This document shows, piece by piece, positions 36,786-45,570 of a stretch of 64,000 nt of DNA; the first letter of the stretch is position 1, and every line of letters begins with the position of its first letter. Source of the DNA: Carnobacterium iners (GTDB lineage Bacteria; Bacillota; Bacilli; Lactobacillales; Carnobacteriaceae); NCBI RefSeq assembly GCF_900177385.1, contig NZ_FXBJ01000002.1, positions 1,244,001 through 1,308,000 on the forward strand. Reading direction: 5' to 3'. A program made the translations under genes and the position numbers. Under the pieces are notes generated by a model. The model did no database searches, had not been told where the DNA came from, and saw only the letters and a list, made by a program, of their open reading frames with translations.

Positions 36786-36830
36786 CAATAATATATATTA
36801 TTGAAACCGGTAACACATCAAAGTATGGTA
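36786..36830 (+). promoter_or_regulatory. AT palindrome and promoter-like sequence before pdp
   Basis: CAATAATATATATTATTG (36786-36803) is a perfect 18-bp palindrome ending inside TTGAAA (36801-36806). TATGGT follows at 17 bp (36824-36829), so the palindrome could be an operator touching the -35 box or a weak rpiA terminator. Confidence 0.35.
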
Positions 36831-36869
36831 AAATTATACTACAAAATGAATTGAAGGAGACAGACGGAT

Positions 36870-38171
36870 ATGCGGATAGTAGACTTGATTGCTAAGAAAC
36901 AACACGGAAAATCATTAACGACGGAAGAAATTAATTTTATGATAGAAGGATTTACAACTGGTGAGATTCCTGATTATCAAATGAGTGCTATGGCAATGGC
37001 AATTTACTTCCAAGGAATGAACGATCATGAACGCAGTGATTTAACAATGAGCATGGTGAATTCAGGAGAAACAATTGATCTGTCTGCTATTCATGGAGTA
37101 AAAGTCGATAAGCATTCAACAGGTGGAGTAGGCGATACAACTACGATAGTACTGGCTCCTTTGGTAGCTAGTTTAGGAGTTCCGATTGCTAAGATGAGTG
37201 GTCGTGGATTAGGTCATACTGGCGGAACGATTGACAAACTTGAAGCTATCCCAGGATTTACTGTTGAATTAACACAAGAGAAATTTATTGATTTAGTTAA
37301 TAAAAATAAAGTAGCAGTAGTAGGTCAATCTGGAAATCTAACACCGGCGGATAAAAAATTGTATGCTTTACGCGATGTTACAGGCACTGTGGAATCGATT
37401 CCTTTAATTGCTAGCTCAATTATGAGTAAAAAAATAGCTGCTGGAGCAGATGCAATCGTTTTAGATGTAAAAATAGGTGCGGGTGCATTTATGAAGACAG
37501 AAGAAGATGCAAGACAATTAGCACATGCTATGGTTAAAATTGGAAATTTAGTTGGACGTCAAACAATGGCTGTTATTTCTGATATGAGCCAACCTTTAGG
37601 TAATGCTATTGGAAATGCATTAGAAATAAAAGAAGCTATCGACACACTAGAAGGACATGGTCCAGAAGATTTAGTTGATCTTTGTTTAACATTAGGTAGT
37701 CAAATGGTTCATCTAGCTGGAATAGGCAGTAACTTAGCTGAGGCCAGATTACTACTAGAAGAAAACCTAAATAACGGTAAGGCTCTTGAGAAATTTAAAG
37801 AATTTGTTGCTTCACAAGGTGGAGATGCTTCGGTTATTGATCATCCCGAACGTCTTCCACAAGCTGCTTATCAGACAGAAGTATTGGCTTCTCGTGATGG
37901 TGTTCTTTCTCAAATCAATGCAGATGAAATCGGAATAGCAGCGATGATGCTAGGAGCCGGTAGAGCAAACAAAGAAAGTGTTATTGATTTAGCTGTTGGT
38001 TTAATGCTGCGTAAAAAAGTTGGAGATACCGTTAAAAAAGGCGAGTCTCTTGTGACTATTCACAGCAATCAACTAGACGTAACGGCAGTAGAAAATAAAA
38101 TCCAGGAAAATATCATGATTTCAGAAAAAGCAGAACCTATTCAATTGATTCACGAAGTTATTCTTGATTAA
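36870..38171 (+). CDS. pdp: Pyrimidine-nucleoside phosphorylase
   Basis: 433 aa. The phosphate and pyrimidine site is [48 protein letters not shown] (about 79-126), followed by [23 protein letters not shown] (about 168-190); the C-terminal PYNP_C domain contains [22 protein letters not shown]. It splits uridine, thymidine and deoxyuridine to base and (deoxy)ribose-1-P. The length and Lys/Ser layout suit the Firmicute Pdp type rather than strict DeoA. GAAGGAGAC precedes the ATG. Confidence 0.95.
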   Translation: MRIVDLIAKKQHGKSLTTEEINFMIEGFTTGEIPDYQMSAMAMAIYFQGMNDHERSDLTMSMVNSGETIDLSAIHGVKVDKHSTGGVGDTTTIVLAPLVASLGVPIAKMSGRGLGHTGGTIDKLEAIPGFTVELTQEKFIDLVNKNKVAVVGQSGNLTPADKKLYALRDVTGTVESIPLIASSIMSKKIAAGADAIVLDVKIGAGAFMKTEEDARQLAHAMVKIGNLVGRQTMAVISDMSQPLGNAIGNALEIKEAIDTLEGHGPEDLVDLCLTLGSQMVHLAGIGSNLAEARLLLEENLNNGKALEKFKEFVASQGGDASVIDHPERLPQAAYQTEVLASRDGVLSQINADEIGIAAMMLGAGRANKESVIDLAVGLMLRKKVGDTVKKGESLVTIHSNQLDVTAVENKIQENIMISEKAEPIQLIHEVILD

Positions 38172-38206
38172 TGAGTTTAATTTAATTAAGTTTTAAATAA
38201 AAAAAT

Positions 38207-38252
38207 CGATTGCTTGCCCATCACTGTTGGGTTAGAGCAATCGGTCTTTTTT
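38207..38252. terminator. Terminator between pdp and the small membrane gene
   Basis: CGATTGCT (38207-38214) pairs with AGCAATCG (38236-38243) with an inner CCCA/TGGG pair. A T-run follows on the plus strand and an A-run precedes it, so it can serve both convergent genes. Confidence 0.8.
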
Positions 38253-38448
38253 ATTCAACAAATAAGTAATGCAGGATAGAAACCATAATTAGGAAAATAC
38301 CAAGAAACAAAATACTGCTCATAAAGACATGTAAGTAAGCCCAAAATCCTCCGCTTGCTACGATTAAACGAAATGCTGATGAAAATAGATACACTAAAAA
38401 ATAAAGACAACTAATAAAGAAGATACGTAACAGAAATTTTTTTAGCAT
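38251..38448 (-). CDS. Small predicted membrane protein, unknown function
   Basis: 65 aa from MLKKFLLRIF; the in-frame ATG at 38475 is possible but AGAGGG lies upstream of the one at 38448. Two membrane helices (about 5-27 and 38-62) are separated by a short loop with SGGFWAYLH. I do not recognise a family. Monocistronic; the stop is beside the shared terminator. It is kept as a gene because of the RBS, the hydrophobic pattern and the well-placed terminator. Confidence 0.55.
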   Translation of the reverse strand: MLKKFLLRIFFISCLYFLVYLFSSAFRLIVASGGFWAYLHVFMSSILFLGIFLIMVSILHYLFVE

Positions 38449-38589
38449 TATTTTACCTAACCCTCTTTTTATCATTTAGCTAGTAGACTTAGCATAGCAA
38501 AATAGATTTAACAGTACAATACCCTCTTTAAGATAAATAAGCATAAATTGATTTTAATTAAAATTAGATGAGGAAAAGAGAAAGGAATA

Positions 38590-38598
38590 TGCTATACT
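38590..38598 (+). promoter_or_regulatory. Extended -10 promoter of azlCD
   Basis: TGCTATACT lies 35 bp before the azlC start; the TG extension can make up for a weak -35. Confidence 0.5.
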
Positions 38599-38633
38599 AG
38601 CTGTTACTGTTTTTGTGTTAAGGAGGAAAATAA

Positions 38634-39353
38634 ATGAAAAGAAAAGATTGGCAAGATGGGCTTAAAATTATTTTCCCGGTAATGTTAGGGTATATTCCAT
38701 TGGGCCTAGCTTGCGGCATGCTTTTGTATGATTCTGGTTTTAGTATTTCAGCTATTTCATTGATGAGTTTCATTGTTTTTGCAGGAGCTGCTCAATTTAT
38801 GGCTGCTTCAATAGTTGTCATCGGATCAACGGCTCCAACGATTATATTAATGGTTTTCTTTTTGAATATTAGGCACTTATTAATGAGTTCTAGTTTATCT
38901 GGTTTTTTCAAAAAAAGCTCTATTCCTTTTATTTTATTATTTGGCCATACGCTAGCAGATGAGGCTTATGCTATTAATTACAACCAGTTTAAAAATCATG
39001 AGTGGACACACTACCAAGCGTTAGCCACAAACGTGTTAGCCACAAACGTGTTAGCCTACTTAACTTGGGTTGTTAGTACAACAATTGGGGGATTTATTGG
39101 TAGTACATTAACGATTGATATCACGATTATGAATTATGTTTTAATTGCGATGTTTATTGCTTTGTTAATCAATCAGCTTGTTTCTAAATTATTTGTTTTT
39201 GTAGGATTAGTAGCGGGTCTTTTATCGGTTGGTTTGATGGAATTATTGCATCATAATATTGCTTTAGTTATTGCAGCAATTCTAGCGTCTCTTTTCGGTT
39301 ATCTAGTAGATAAGACTAGCGATGAACAAAAGGTAAAGGGGGCTTTACATTAA
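38634..39353 (+). CDS. azlC: AzlC family branched-chain amino-acid exporter, large subunit
   Basis: 239 aa, several membrane helices. The family start DGLKIIFPVMLGYIPLGLACGMLLYDSGFS and FVFAGAAQFMAA-type helix (here IVFAGAAQFMAASIVV, about 47-62), then FLNIRHLLMSSSLS and LADEAYAINY, are typical of AzlC. It exports branched-chain or other amino acids with AzlD. A 15-bp in-frame duplication gives LATNVLATNV at about residue 130. AzlD starts on the next base after the stop. Confidence 0.92.
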   Translation: MKRKDWQDGLKIIFPVMLGYIPLGLACGMLLYDSGFSISAISLMSFIVFAGAAQFMAASIVVIGSTAPTIILMVFFLNIRHLLMSSSLSGFFKKSSIPFILLFGHTLADEAYAINYNQFKNHEWTHYQALATNVLATNVLAYLTWVVSTTIGGFIGSTLTIDITIMNYVLIAMFIALLINQLVSKLFVFVGLVAGLLSVGLMELLHHNIALVIAAILASLFGYLVDKTSDEQKVKGALH

Positions 39354-39677
39354 ATGAAATTAAATCCATGGACTTTGATTATTGGCATGGCGATAGTAAC
39401 GTATTTGCCTAGAATGTTGCCAATGCTTGTGTTGAGTAAACGAACAATTCCTGAAAAACTAGCCAAATGGATGTCGTTTATTCCCGTTTCTATTTTTTCA
39501 GCATTGATTTTTTCTGATATTTTTTTCTGGGATGGGAATTTAACTATTGATCCATTAATTAATTTTAAGTTAATCCCATCCATTTTAACAGCAGGAGTAG
39601 CTTATTATACTAAAAGCTTATTGTGGTCAATGGTTGTAGGAGTCGCTAGTCTCTCTTTGTTTATTTATTTAAATTGA
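39354..39677 (+). CDS. azlD: AzlD family branched-chain amino-acid exporter, small subunit
   Basis: 107 aa, four predicted membrane helices. IGMAIVTYLPRMLPMLVLSKRTIPEKLAKWMSFIPVSIFSALI (about 10-52) is the typical AzlD start. It follows azlC with no gap (TAA then ATG) and AAGGGGG in the end of azlC as RBS, so the pair is translated together. Confidence 0.9.
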   Translation: MKLNPWTLIIGMAIVTYLPRMLPMLVLSKRTIPEKLAKWMSFIPVSIFSALIFSDIFFWDGNLTIDPLINFKLIPSILTAGVAYYTKSLLWSMVVGVASLSLFIYLN

Positions 39678-39708
39678 AAAATTCTACAAGTTATCCTTAA
39701 AAGAACCA

Positions 39709-39717
39709 TGCTATAAT
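39709..39717 (+). promoter_or_regulatory. Extended -10 promoter of the thioesterase gene
   Basis: TGCTATAAT, a perfect extended -10, 57 bp before the start codon. Confidence 0.55.
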
Positions 39718-39773
39718 AAGCTAGAAAAGAGTTTAATGTGGCGCAATTAAAATAGACTTACTGGAGGAAAGAT

Positions 39774-40310
39774 ATGCCTAATTTAATGAATCGCGCGACA
39801 AAAAAATGCATTGAGTCAAAAGCAGTCCAAACCCATCGTGTATTGCCATCCGATTTGAATCATCACCAAACTTTATTTGGTGGGAATTTAATGAGTTGGA
39901 TTGATAACACAGCTTCTATTTCAGCGGCTCGTCATTCAAGAGGCATAACGGTGACAGCTTCAATCGATTCACTAGATTTTTTGCACCCCTTACCAAGCAA
40001 CCATTCTGTTTGTATTGAAAGTTATGTTTCAGGAGTAGGGAAATCCTCTATGGAAGTTTTTTGTAAAATTATGGGAGAAAATTTAATGACTGGAGAACGG
40101 TACTTAGCAGCAACGAGTTTTAGTACGTTTGTTTCAATGAAAACTGAATCCAAACAAAGTGTTGTGGTACCTTTAATCGAACCCACAACGAAAGAAGAGA
40201 AATTAGTGTGTAGTGGTTATGAAAAGCGCCACGAAAAGCGTCTTTTAAATCGTGAATTCAATGAAAAATTTGCAAATATCATTTCTTATTCAACTGCTTG
40301 GGAAGACTAA
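39774..40310 (+). CDS. Acyl-CoA thioesterase, hotdog fold
   Basis: 178 aa, one hotdog domain of the YciA/BFIT type: THRVLPSDLNHHQTLFGGNLMSWIDNTASISAARHS (about 20-55) carries the catalytic N/D region, with VTASIDSLDFLHPL and the Y/F-rich TFVSM strand after it. It hydrolyses acyl-CoA; chain length is unknown. GGAGGAAAG precedes the ATG. The C-terminal tail EEKLVCSGYEKRHEKRLLNRE is typical of the longer Gram-positive form. Confidence 0.88.
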   Translation: MPNLMNRATKKCIESKAVQTHRVLPSDLNHHQTLFGGNLMSWIDNTASISAARHSRGITVTASIDSLDFLHPLPSNHSVCIESYVSGVGKSSMEVFCKIMGENLMTGERYLAATSFSTFVSMKTESKQSVVVPLIEPTTKEEKLVCSGYEKRHEKRLLNREFNEKFANIISYSTAWED

Positions 40311-40346
40311 AATAAAAGTAAATAGAAACGATTAGGAGGAACAATC

Positions 40347-41177
40347 TTGATATACAAATGCACCGATAACCAGAGGGATTTAGTTCTAGATTTTTTAACA
40401 ATCGATCCAATAACAAATTTATTTGTCATCGCAGATATAGAAAGACATGGATTTGATTCTTTAGATCAAGATATTTGGGCATACACAAATGATCTTGATG
40501 AAATTACAGGAGTATTGTTGAGGTATAGAGATATTGCTATTCCGGTTCATGGAGAAGAATTTTTTGGTTTAGAGACGTTTTTACCTTTATTGCAGAGTTT
40601 AGATGAGATTAAAGCAATTAGTGGAGAAAAGAAAGTGATCGATCAGTATATCGACTATTTTCCGGAACTAGAAAAAGCTGAAACCGTTATTTCTGTTTGT
40701 GATGAATTACTAGTGCTTCCTCAAAAGATGGATTTTGTACAAACGTTAGAAAAAGCAGATATTCCTGCTTATATCAACTGGCAAAAAGAGTGTTTTGAAA
40801 CTTTATCAGAAACAGAGAGAGTACTATCAGAACTGATAGAAAACGACGATATTCGCATAAAAATCATTAAAAATGAAAAGAATGAAATTATTTCTTCAGG
40901 AAGACTATCAGCGGAGAGTTCAACGGCAGCGATGATTACCCGAATAGGTACAATAGAGTCTGAGGAAGGCAAAGGATATGCTAAAGCTATTGCAGCTTCT
41001 CTTACTCAAGACTGTCTAGAGAAAAATAAAAAAGCTTGTCTGTTTTATCATAATCCAGTAGCTGGAAGTATATACCATCAGCTAGGCTTTAAAGATACAA
41101 ATAAAAATTGGGTGATGTTAAATCCAAAAAAAGAAGAAGAAGATAAAAAAAATATTTTTCAAGAACTGATGAGTTAG
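40347..41177 (+). CDS. GNAT family acetyltransferase with N-terminal extension
   Basis: 276 aa from a TTG with AGGAGGA 6 nt upstream. The C-terminal half (about 135-265) has the FR47-like GNAT fold with ITRIGTIESEEGKGYAKAIAASLTQDCL as acetyl-CoA loop and FYHNPVAGSIYHQLGFKDTNKNWVML as motif B. The N-terminal half resembles the degenerate partner domain found in this subfamily. The acceptor is unknown. It follows the thioesterase by 36 bp and may be cotranscribed. Confidence 0.82.
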   Translation: MIYKCTDNQRDLVLDFLTIDPITNLFVIADIERHGFDSLDQDIWAYTNDLDEITGVLLRYRDIAIPVHGEEFFGLETFLPLLQSLDEIKAISGEKKVIDQYIDYFPELEKAETVISVCDELLVLPQKMDFVQTLEKADIPAYINWQKECFETLSETERVLSELIENDDIRIKIIKNEKNEIISSGRLSAESSTAAMITRIGTIESEEGKGYAKAIAASLTQDCLEKNKKACLFYHNPVAGSIYHQLGFKDTNKNWVMLNPKKEEEDKKNIFQELMS

Positions 41178-41186
41178 TAAAAAAAA

Positions 41187-41225
41187 GAGGAAGAGGCTAG
41201 GACAAAAATGTCCTAGCTTCTTTCC
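41187..41225 (+). terminator. Terminator of the thioesterase-GNAT unit
   Basis: GCTAGGACA and TGTCCTAGC around an AAAA loop, extended by GGAAGA/TCTTTCC. Confidence 0.75.
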
Positions 41226-41234
41226 TACGTTTTT

Positions 41235-41268
41235 AATAATGCATTCAAACTAGTTTGAATGCATTATT
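41235..41268. repeat. Perfect 34-bp palindrome between convergent genes
   Basis: The two 17-bp halves, AATAATGCATTCAAACT and its exact complement, meet at 41251/41252. It lies after the GNAT terminator and before the end of the minus-strand quinone oxidoreductase gene. It could be a back-to-back terminator, although T-runs are short. Confidence 0.7.
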
Positions 41269-41276
41269 TAGCATCT

Positions 41277-42272
41277 CTACTTTATTTTTACAAGTGTACG
41301 TCCTTGCATATTGCCAGCTAAAATTTTAGAAAAAGCTACAGGTAAGTCAGTTAAATTAATTTGTTGATCAATCATATCAGCCAAACCATTAGGCTTCATA
41401 TCTGTTGCAAGTCTTTGCCATAGTTGTTTTCTTAACTCGGTTGGGCATTCAACAGAGTTTATCCCGATTAATTTTACACCACGCAAGATAAAAGGCAAAA
41501 CAGTTGTTTCGAACTTTATGCCACCAGCATTTCCGCTTAACGCAATTGCCCCGTTATAGTGCAGTTGAGCTAACAAAGTGCTTAATTGAGGACCTCCAAC
41601 TGGATCAATAATAGCTGACCAACGCGGTTTAGCTAATGGCTTAGGTTTTGGTAAGTCAATATCAGCGATAGATAAAATAGATTTAGCTCCTAAGCTAGAT
41701 AAATAATCGGCTGATTGTTCTTTTTTACGAGAGACAGCTTCAACAGAATAACCTAGCTTGTCTAGCATAGCAATAGCCATACTGCCTAAACCACCTGTAG
41801 CACCTGTAACTAGTATATTGCCTTGGCTGAGATTGATTCCAGCTGATTCTAACGCTTGAATAGACTGTGCAGCTGTAAAACCAGCTGTTCCGATAATCAT
41901 CGCTTCTTTTAAACTTAAACCTTCTGGTAATGGAACGACCCATTCACTCGGAACACGAGCATACTGACTATACCCACCGTCGTGTGCCACTCCTAATTGA
42001 TAGCTTGTAACAATAACAGAATCGCCTTTTTTAACTGTCGGAACAGCGGACTCAACGACGATCCCACTTAAATCGATCCCTAGCGTAAGTGGGTAATTCC
42101 TTACAACGCCACTACCTGATGTTGCAGCTAAAGCATCTTTATAATTGACACCTGAGTAGTGAACCTCGATTAAGACTTCTCCTGCAGGTAACTCTTCTTT
42201 AGTTATCTGTTGAATAGCAGTGACAAGTGTGTTGTTTTCTTCCTTTGCAATAAAAGCTGAAAAAGACTTCAT
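41277..42272 (-). CDS. YhdH/YhfP-type quinone oxidoreductase (MDR superfamily)
   Basis: 331 aa, zinc-free medium-chain reductase. VHYSGVNYKDALAATSGSG (about 37-55), LGIDLSGIV and the NADPH loop VTGATGGLGSMAIAMLDKLGYSVEAVSRK (about 154-182) are the YhdH/YhfP signature. Relatives reduce acryloyl-CoA or quinones. The natural substrate is unknown here. It has its own RBS and is separated from the mevalonate genes by a terminator. Confidence 0.9.
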   Translation of the reverse strand: MKSFSAFIAKEENNTLVTAIQQITKEELPAGEVLIEVHYSGVNYKDALAATSGSGVVRNYPLTLGIDLSGIVVESAVPTVKKGDSVIVTSYQLGVAHDGGYSQYARVPSEWVVPLPEGLSLKEAMIIGTAGFTAAQSIQALESAGINLSQGNILVTGATGGLGSMAIAMLDKLGYSVEAVSRKKEQSADYLSSLGAKSILSIADIDLPKPKPLAKPRWSAIIDPVGGPQLSTLLAQLHYNGAIALSGNAGGIKFETTVLPFILRGVKLIGINSVECPTELRKQLWQRLATDMKPNGLADMIDQQINLTDLPVAFSKILAGNMQGRTLVKIK

Positions 42273-42341
42273 TAATAAAACCTCATTTCCTTTTAGTTAG
42301 ATGCTGACATTTCGCCTATTTTTCTGTAGGAATCTTCAAAC

Positions 42342-42384
42342 AAAAAGACGCGATACTAAGAATCCAATTTATATCACGTTTTTT
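42342..42384 (-). terminator. Terminator of the mevalonate operon
   Basis: On the minus strand ACGTGATA and TATCGCGT form an 8-bp stem (one U-G) with a TTTTTG tail, directly after the fni stop. Confidence 0.65.
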
Positions 42385-42387
42385 TAA

Positions 42388-43455
42388 TTAGTTTGTTGTC
42401 GAACGAACAGCGAAGCGAGTGTAATCAATCCCGCGTGCTAGACACCAATCTTTTACTTCACCAGTAAGAATAAAATCTGTTTGTTGTAAATCGGAAACAG
42501 TTTTTTTACCGACTAGTGTCATGATGGATTTTAAATTTTCTTTCCAGTCATTGATTTGGCTAATGGTCTCATCGACACCATCTTTAATCATCATATTTAA
42601 AATTAGAGAAGAGATACCTACCGCTTTAGCTCCTAGAGAAAGAGCCTTTACGATATCTAATGGGTGACGAATCCCACCTGAAGCAAGGATATCAGCAGTG
42701 GTTAAGAATTCTTGTGCTTCTAGCAAAGAGATAACTGAAGATTGTCCCCAATTTTCTAAATAATCTATTTTATTTGTTTTACGACGGTAGTTTTCAATTT
42801 GAGCAAAGTTCGTGCCGCCTTTTCCACTAATATCGATTGTTTTTACGCCAGTAGCCAGAATGGATTCGATTGTTTCTCGGCTCATACCAAAACCCACTTC
42901 CTTAGCAATAATAGGAACATCTAATGCAGCGGTGATGGCACTCAATTGTTCAAGCCAATTAGAAAAATCGCGGTCTCCTTCAGGCATAATCAACTCTTGA
43001 GGAGCATTGATATGAATTTGCAAAGCGTCAGCCTTCAGCAAATCTACAGCTTTTTTAGCATTTTCAACTGTTTGACCTGTTCCGAGATTAGCAAAGACAA
43101 GACCAGCTGGATTAACCTCTCTGATAATCGTAAAGCTATCTTTTACACTTGGATCTTTTAAAGCTGCACTCACTGAACCGGTTGACATAGCGATACCTGT
43201 TTCGTGAGCAACAGTAGCGAGCTTTTTATTGATTTTTTTTGTCCAGTCACTGCCACCGGTCATAGCGTTAATGTAAAAAGGGAAATCCAACCGAAATGAA
43301 GCAAAAGAGGTTGAAAGATTAACCTCTTCAACAGACATTTGTGGGAAAGAATGATGGACATAATGGAGTGCATCAAAATCAGACTTAGAAGATTCTTGGA
43401 AAAAATTCATTGCTAAAGAGACGTGTTCATTTTTCCGGTTATTTGCAGGGTTCAT
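42388..43455 (-). CDS. fni: Isopentenyl-diphosphate delta-isomerase, type 2 (FMN-dependent)
   Basis: 355 aa from the ATG at 43455 (AAAGGATGATTTTC upstream; the ATG at 43464 is part of that RBS). NRKNEHVSLA near the N-terminus, INAMTGGS, ISGKGGTNFAQIENYRR (about 209-225) and ASGGIRHPLDIVKALSLGAKAVGIS are the type 2 IDI signatures for FMN and substrate. It interconverts IPP and DMAPP and is the last gene of the operon. It lies 25 bp after mvaK2. Confidence 0.95.
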   Translation of the reverse strand: MNPANNRKNEHVSLAMNFFQESSKSDFDALHYVHHSFPQMSVEEVNLSTSFASFRLDFPFYINAMTGGSDWTKKINKKLATVAHETGIAMSTGSVSAALKDPSVKDSFTIIREVNPAGLVFANLGTGQTVENAKKAVDLLKADALQIHINAPQELIMPEGDRDFSNWLEQLSAITAALDVPIIAKEVGFGMSRETIESILATGVKTIDISGKGGTNFAQIENYRRKTNKIDYLENWGQSSVISLLEAQEFLTTADILASGGIRHPLDIVKALSLGAKAVGISSLILNMMIKDGVDETISQINDWKENLKSIMTLVGKKTVSDLQQTDFILTGEVKDWCLARGIDYTRFAVRSTTN

Positions 43456-43480
43456 GAAAATCATCCTTTCTTTATATAAG

Positions 43481-44557
43481 TTATTTATTTGTATAAACGT
43501 GTAGAGGCAAATTCGTGATGCCTTCTTTTTCCCAAGCCGTCATTAAAGGCAATAATCCTTCTCTACGATTAAACAAGACAATTCCACAGTCGCCTCCACC
43601 AGCACCAGACGATTTTGCTGCACCATGATACTGTTCAGCTACGTTACATAATTGAGTTAAGGCAGGAGTTTCAATAATGACACCCGTATCTTGGCTCATT
43701 TTTATTAAAAGCTCACGGTTTTTTCTAATTTGTTGTTGAATCATCTGGATGTCGTTATGCTGAAACCCTTCAATCATTTGGTTCACACATTGCTTGCTGT
43801 CTTTTAAAAAGTTGTCATACGCATTTTTATCACGATTTCTTTGATTGGTTACTTCATCAACTAAATCGGAAGTAGAAGCAGGCGAACCTGTCCAGCCAAT
43901 AACCAAACGCAAATCGCGAGGTGGCGTTAAAGGCTTAATAGAAAGAAGAGGCCAGTCGTTATCAATTAATTCTTTTATAGAATACTGTTCTTTTTTTTGT
44001 TGAGAAGCGACCCAATCACGATCAAAAGTAGTAAAGGCTATCCAGCCACCATAAACACTAGCTGCTACATCGCCACAAGACCCGTTACTTTTGACAGACA
44101 GATGAGCTAAAGCAGCTAGTTTAAACACTAATTCATCATTAGAATCTAAGTTGTAAAACTGACACAAAGCTTTGATAGTAGCGACAGTAACAGCGGCGCT
44201 AGAGCCTAAGCCATACTTTCGACCGTTAGAGCTGTCTAACTCGCTGTCTATTGTTATACTAAAAAAAGCGAGCTCTTTGTTTAGTTCTTTAGCGTATTTT
44301 TCTGTAACTGTAATAGCTGCCAAAATATAATGAAAAGGATTTTCTCGTTTATCTAAGACCAGTTGATCATTGTGTCTTCTCCATAAAATAGGTAAATTTC
44401 CATATTGGAAGGAAGTAATACTGCCAACATGTTTTGTCTGTTCAAGAGATACCGTAATAAATTGATCAACGGCTACGATAATAGCCGGATGGCCAGGTTC
44501 GACCACGGCGTATTCACCCGCAATATAAAGCTTACCAGGTGCTGAGACTTCTATCAT
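43481..44557 (-). CDS. mvaK2: Phosphomevalonate kinase
   Basis: 358 aa, GHMP kinase. APGKLYIAGEYAVVEPGHPAI (about 5-25), ATP loop KYGLGSSAAVTVATIKAL (about 113-130) and the C-terminal AKSSGAGGGDCGIVLFN are typical of PMK. It makes diphosphomevalonate from phosphomevalonate. AAGGAGG precedes the ATG. Confidence 0.95.
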   Translation of the reverse strand: MIEVSAPGKLYIAGEYAVVEPGHPAIIVAVDQFITVSLEQTKHVGSITSFQYGNLPILWRRHNDQLVLDKRENPFHYILAAITVTEKYAKELNKELAFFSITIDSELDSSNGRKYGLGSSAAVTVATIKALCQFYNLDSNDELVFKLAALAHLSVKSNGSCGDVAASVYGGWIAFTTFDRDWVASQQKKEQYSIKELIDNDWPLLSIKPLTPPRDLRLVIGWTGSPASTSDLVDEVTNQRNRDKNAYDNFLKDSKQCVNQMIEGFQHNDIQMIQQQIRKNRELLIKMSQDTGVIIETPALTQLCNVAEQYHGAAKSSGAGGGDCGIVLFNRREGLLPLMTAWEKEGITNLPLHVYTNK

Positions 44558-44592
44558 TTACTATTTCCTCCTTTGAGATTCAATCGAAATCT

Positions 44593-45570
44593 CTACTTTG
44601 TCAGAACTTTGAGACCTTCACCAGGTTTAGCAATAATTAATTGCTCTGGATTAAATTGTTTTGCAAATCGTGCTTTTATTTTTTCACTATCCGTTAAGCG
44701 ACAAAGAACTTTGACGTTCGGGCCTGCATCCATTGTAAAATAACACGAAATACCTTCTTGGCGCAATTGTCGGACCAGCTGCATTGCAACGACACTATCT
44801 GGTTCCCAATAAGAAAGAGGGGGGTTAGCGCCTAGCATTGTGCCATGCATTTTCATTCCATTGCTTTCAGTTATTTCGCCCATTTTTTGGAAATCTTGTA
44901 AGCGAATAGCTTTTTTTATTTCGATTAAATCGTTAGCCGTACTGTCTAGCCAACCGGTGTAAAAAGGTGAGGTTTCTACTGTGTTTTTCATCCCTTCACG
45001 ACTGGACATTTCTTTTTTACGACTGTTAACAACGACGACAAGCATCCCGATATCCCAATCAGCGTCGTCAATTGGCACAGCGTAAGAATCAGCAGCACAA
45101 GTACCCATCTGCCATTCAACAAAGCCACCATAGATACTACGTGTAGCTGATCCAGACCCTCTACGTGCATAGAGAGACAATTCACGTTGAGTTAATTGAA
45201 GATGACACGCTAAGTTAGCAGCACCTGCCAAAGCAGCCATTCCAGATGCAGAAGAAGCTAGGCCAGCTGCCGTAGGAACAAAGTTGGTACTTTTAATTAA
45301 TGCAGGAGAAGAAATGCCGGCAGGTTTTCTAAATAAATTTAGGAAAGTGCTGACTTTTTCTGTAGCTGTTTTATTTTGTAAACGATCATTTAAGTAAAAA
45401 GTATCGGATTGAAGAGAGTTATCAAAAGTAACCGAAGTATCCGTATAGAAAGCATCTAACGTTAAAGAAAGACTACTACTCGCTGGTAAGATAAGTGCTT
45501 CGTCTCTTTTTCCCCAGTACTTTATCAAAGCAATGTTTGTATGCGCTCGAACTATTTTTTCAGTCATCAT
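44593..45570 (-). CDS. mvaD: Diphosphomevalonate decarboxylase
   Basis: 325 aa. RAHTNIALIKYWGKRDEALILPASSSLSLTLD (about 9-40), ATP loop TAAGLASSASGMAALAGAAN (about 99-118), RGSGSATRSIYGGFVEW and the FTMDAGPNVKVL block are diagnostic of MvaD. ATP-dependent decarboxylation gives isopentenyl diphosphate. Its start overlaps the mvaK1 stop by 11 bp. Confidence 0.96.
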   Translation of the reverse strand: MMTEKIVRAHTNIALIKYWGKRDEALILPASSSLSLTLDAFYTDTSVTFDNSLQSDTFYLNDRLQNKTATEKVSTFLNLFRKPAGISSPALIKSTNFVPTAAGLASSASGMAALAGAANLACHLQLTQRELSLYARRGSGSATRSIYGGFVEWQMGTCAADSYAVPIDDADWDIGMLVVVVNSRKKEMSSREGMKNTVETSPFYTGWLDSTANDLIEIKKAIRLQDFQKMGEITESNGMKMHGTMLGANPPLSYWEPDSVVAMQLVRQLRQEGISCYFTMDAGPNVKVLCRLTDSEKIKARFAKQFNPEQLIIAKPGEGLKVLTK

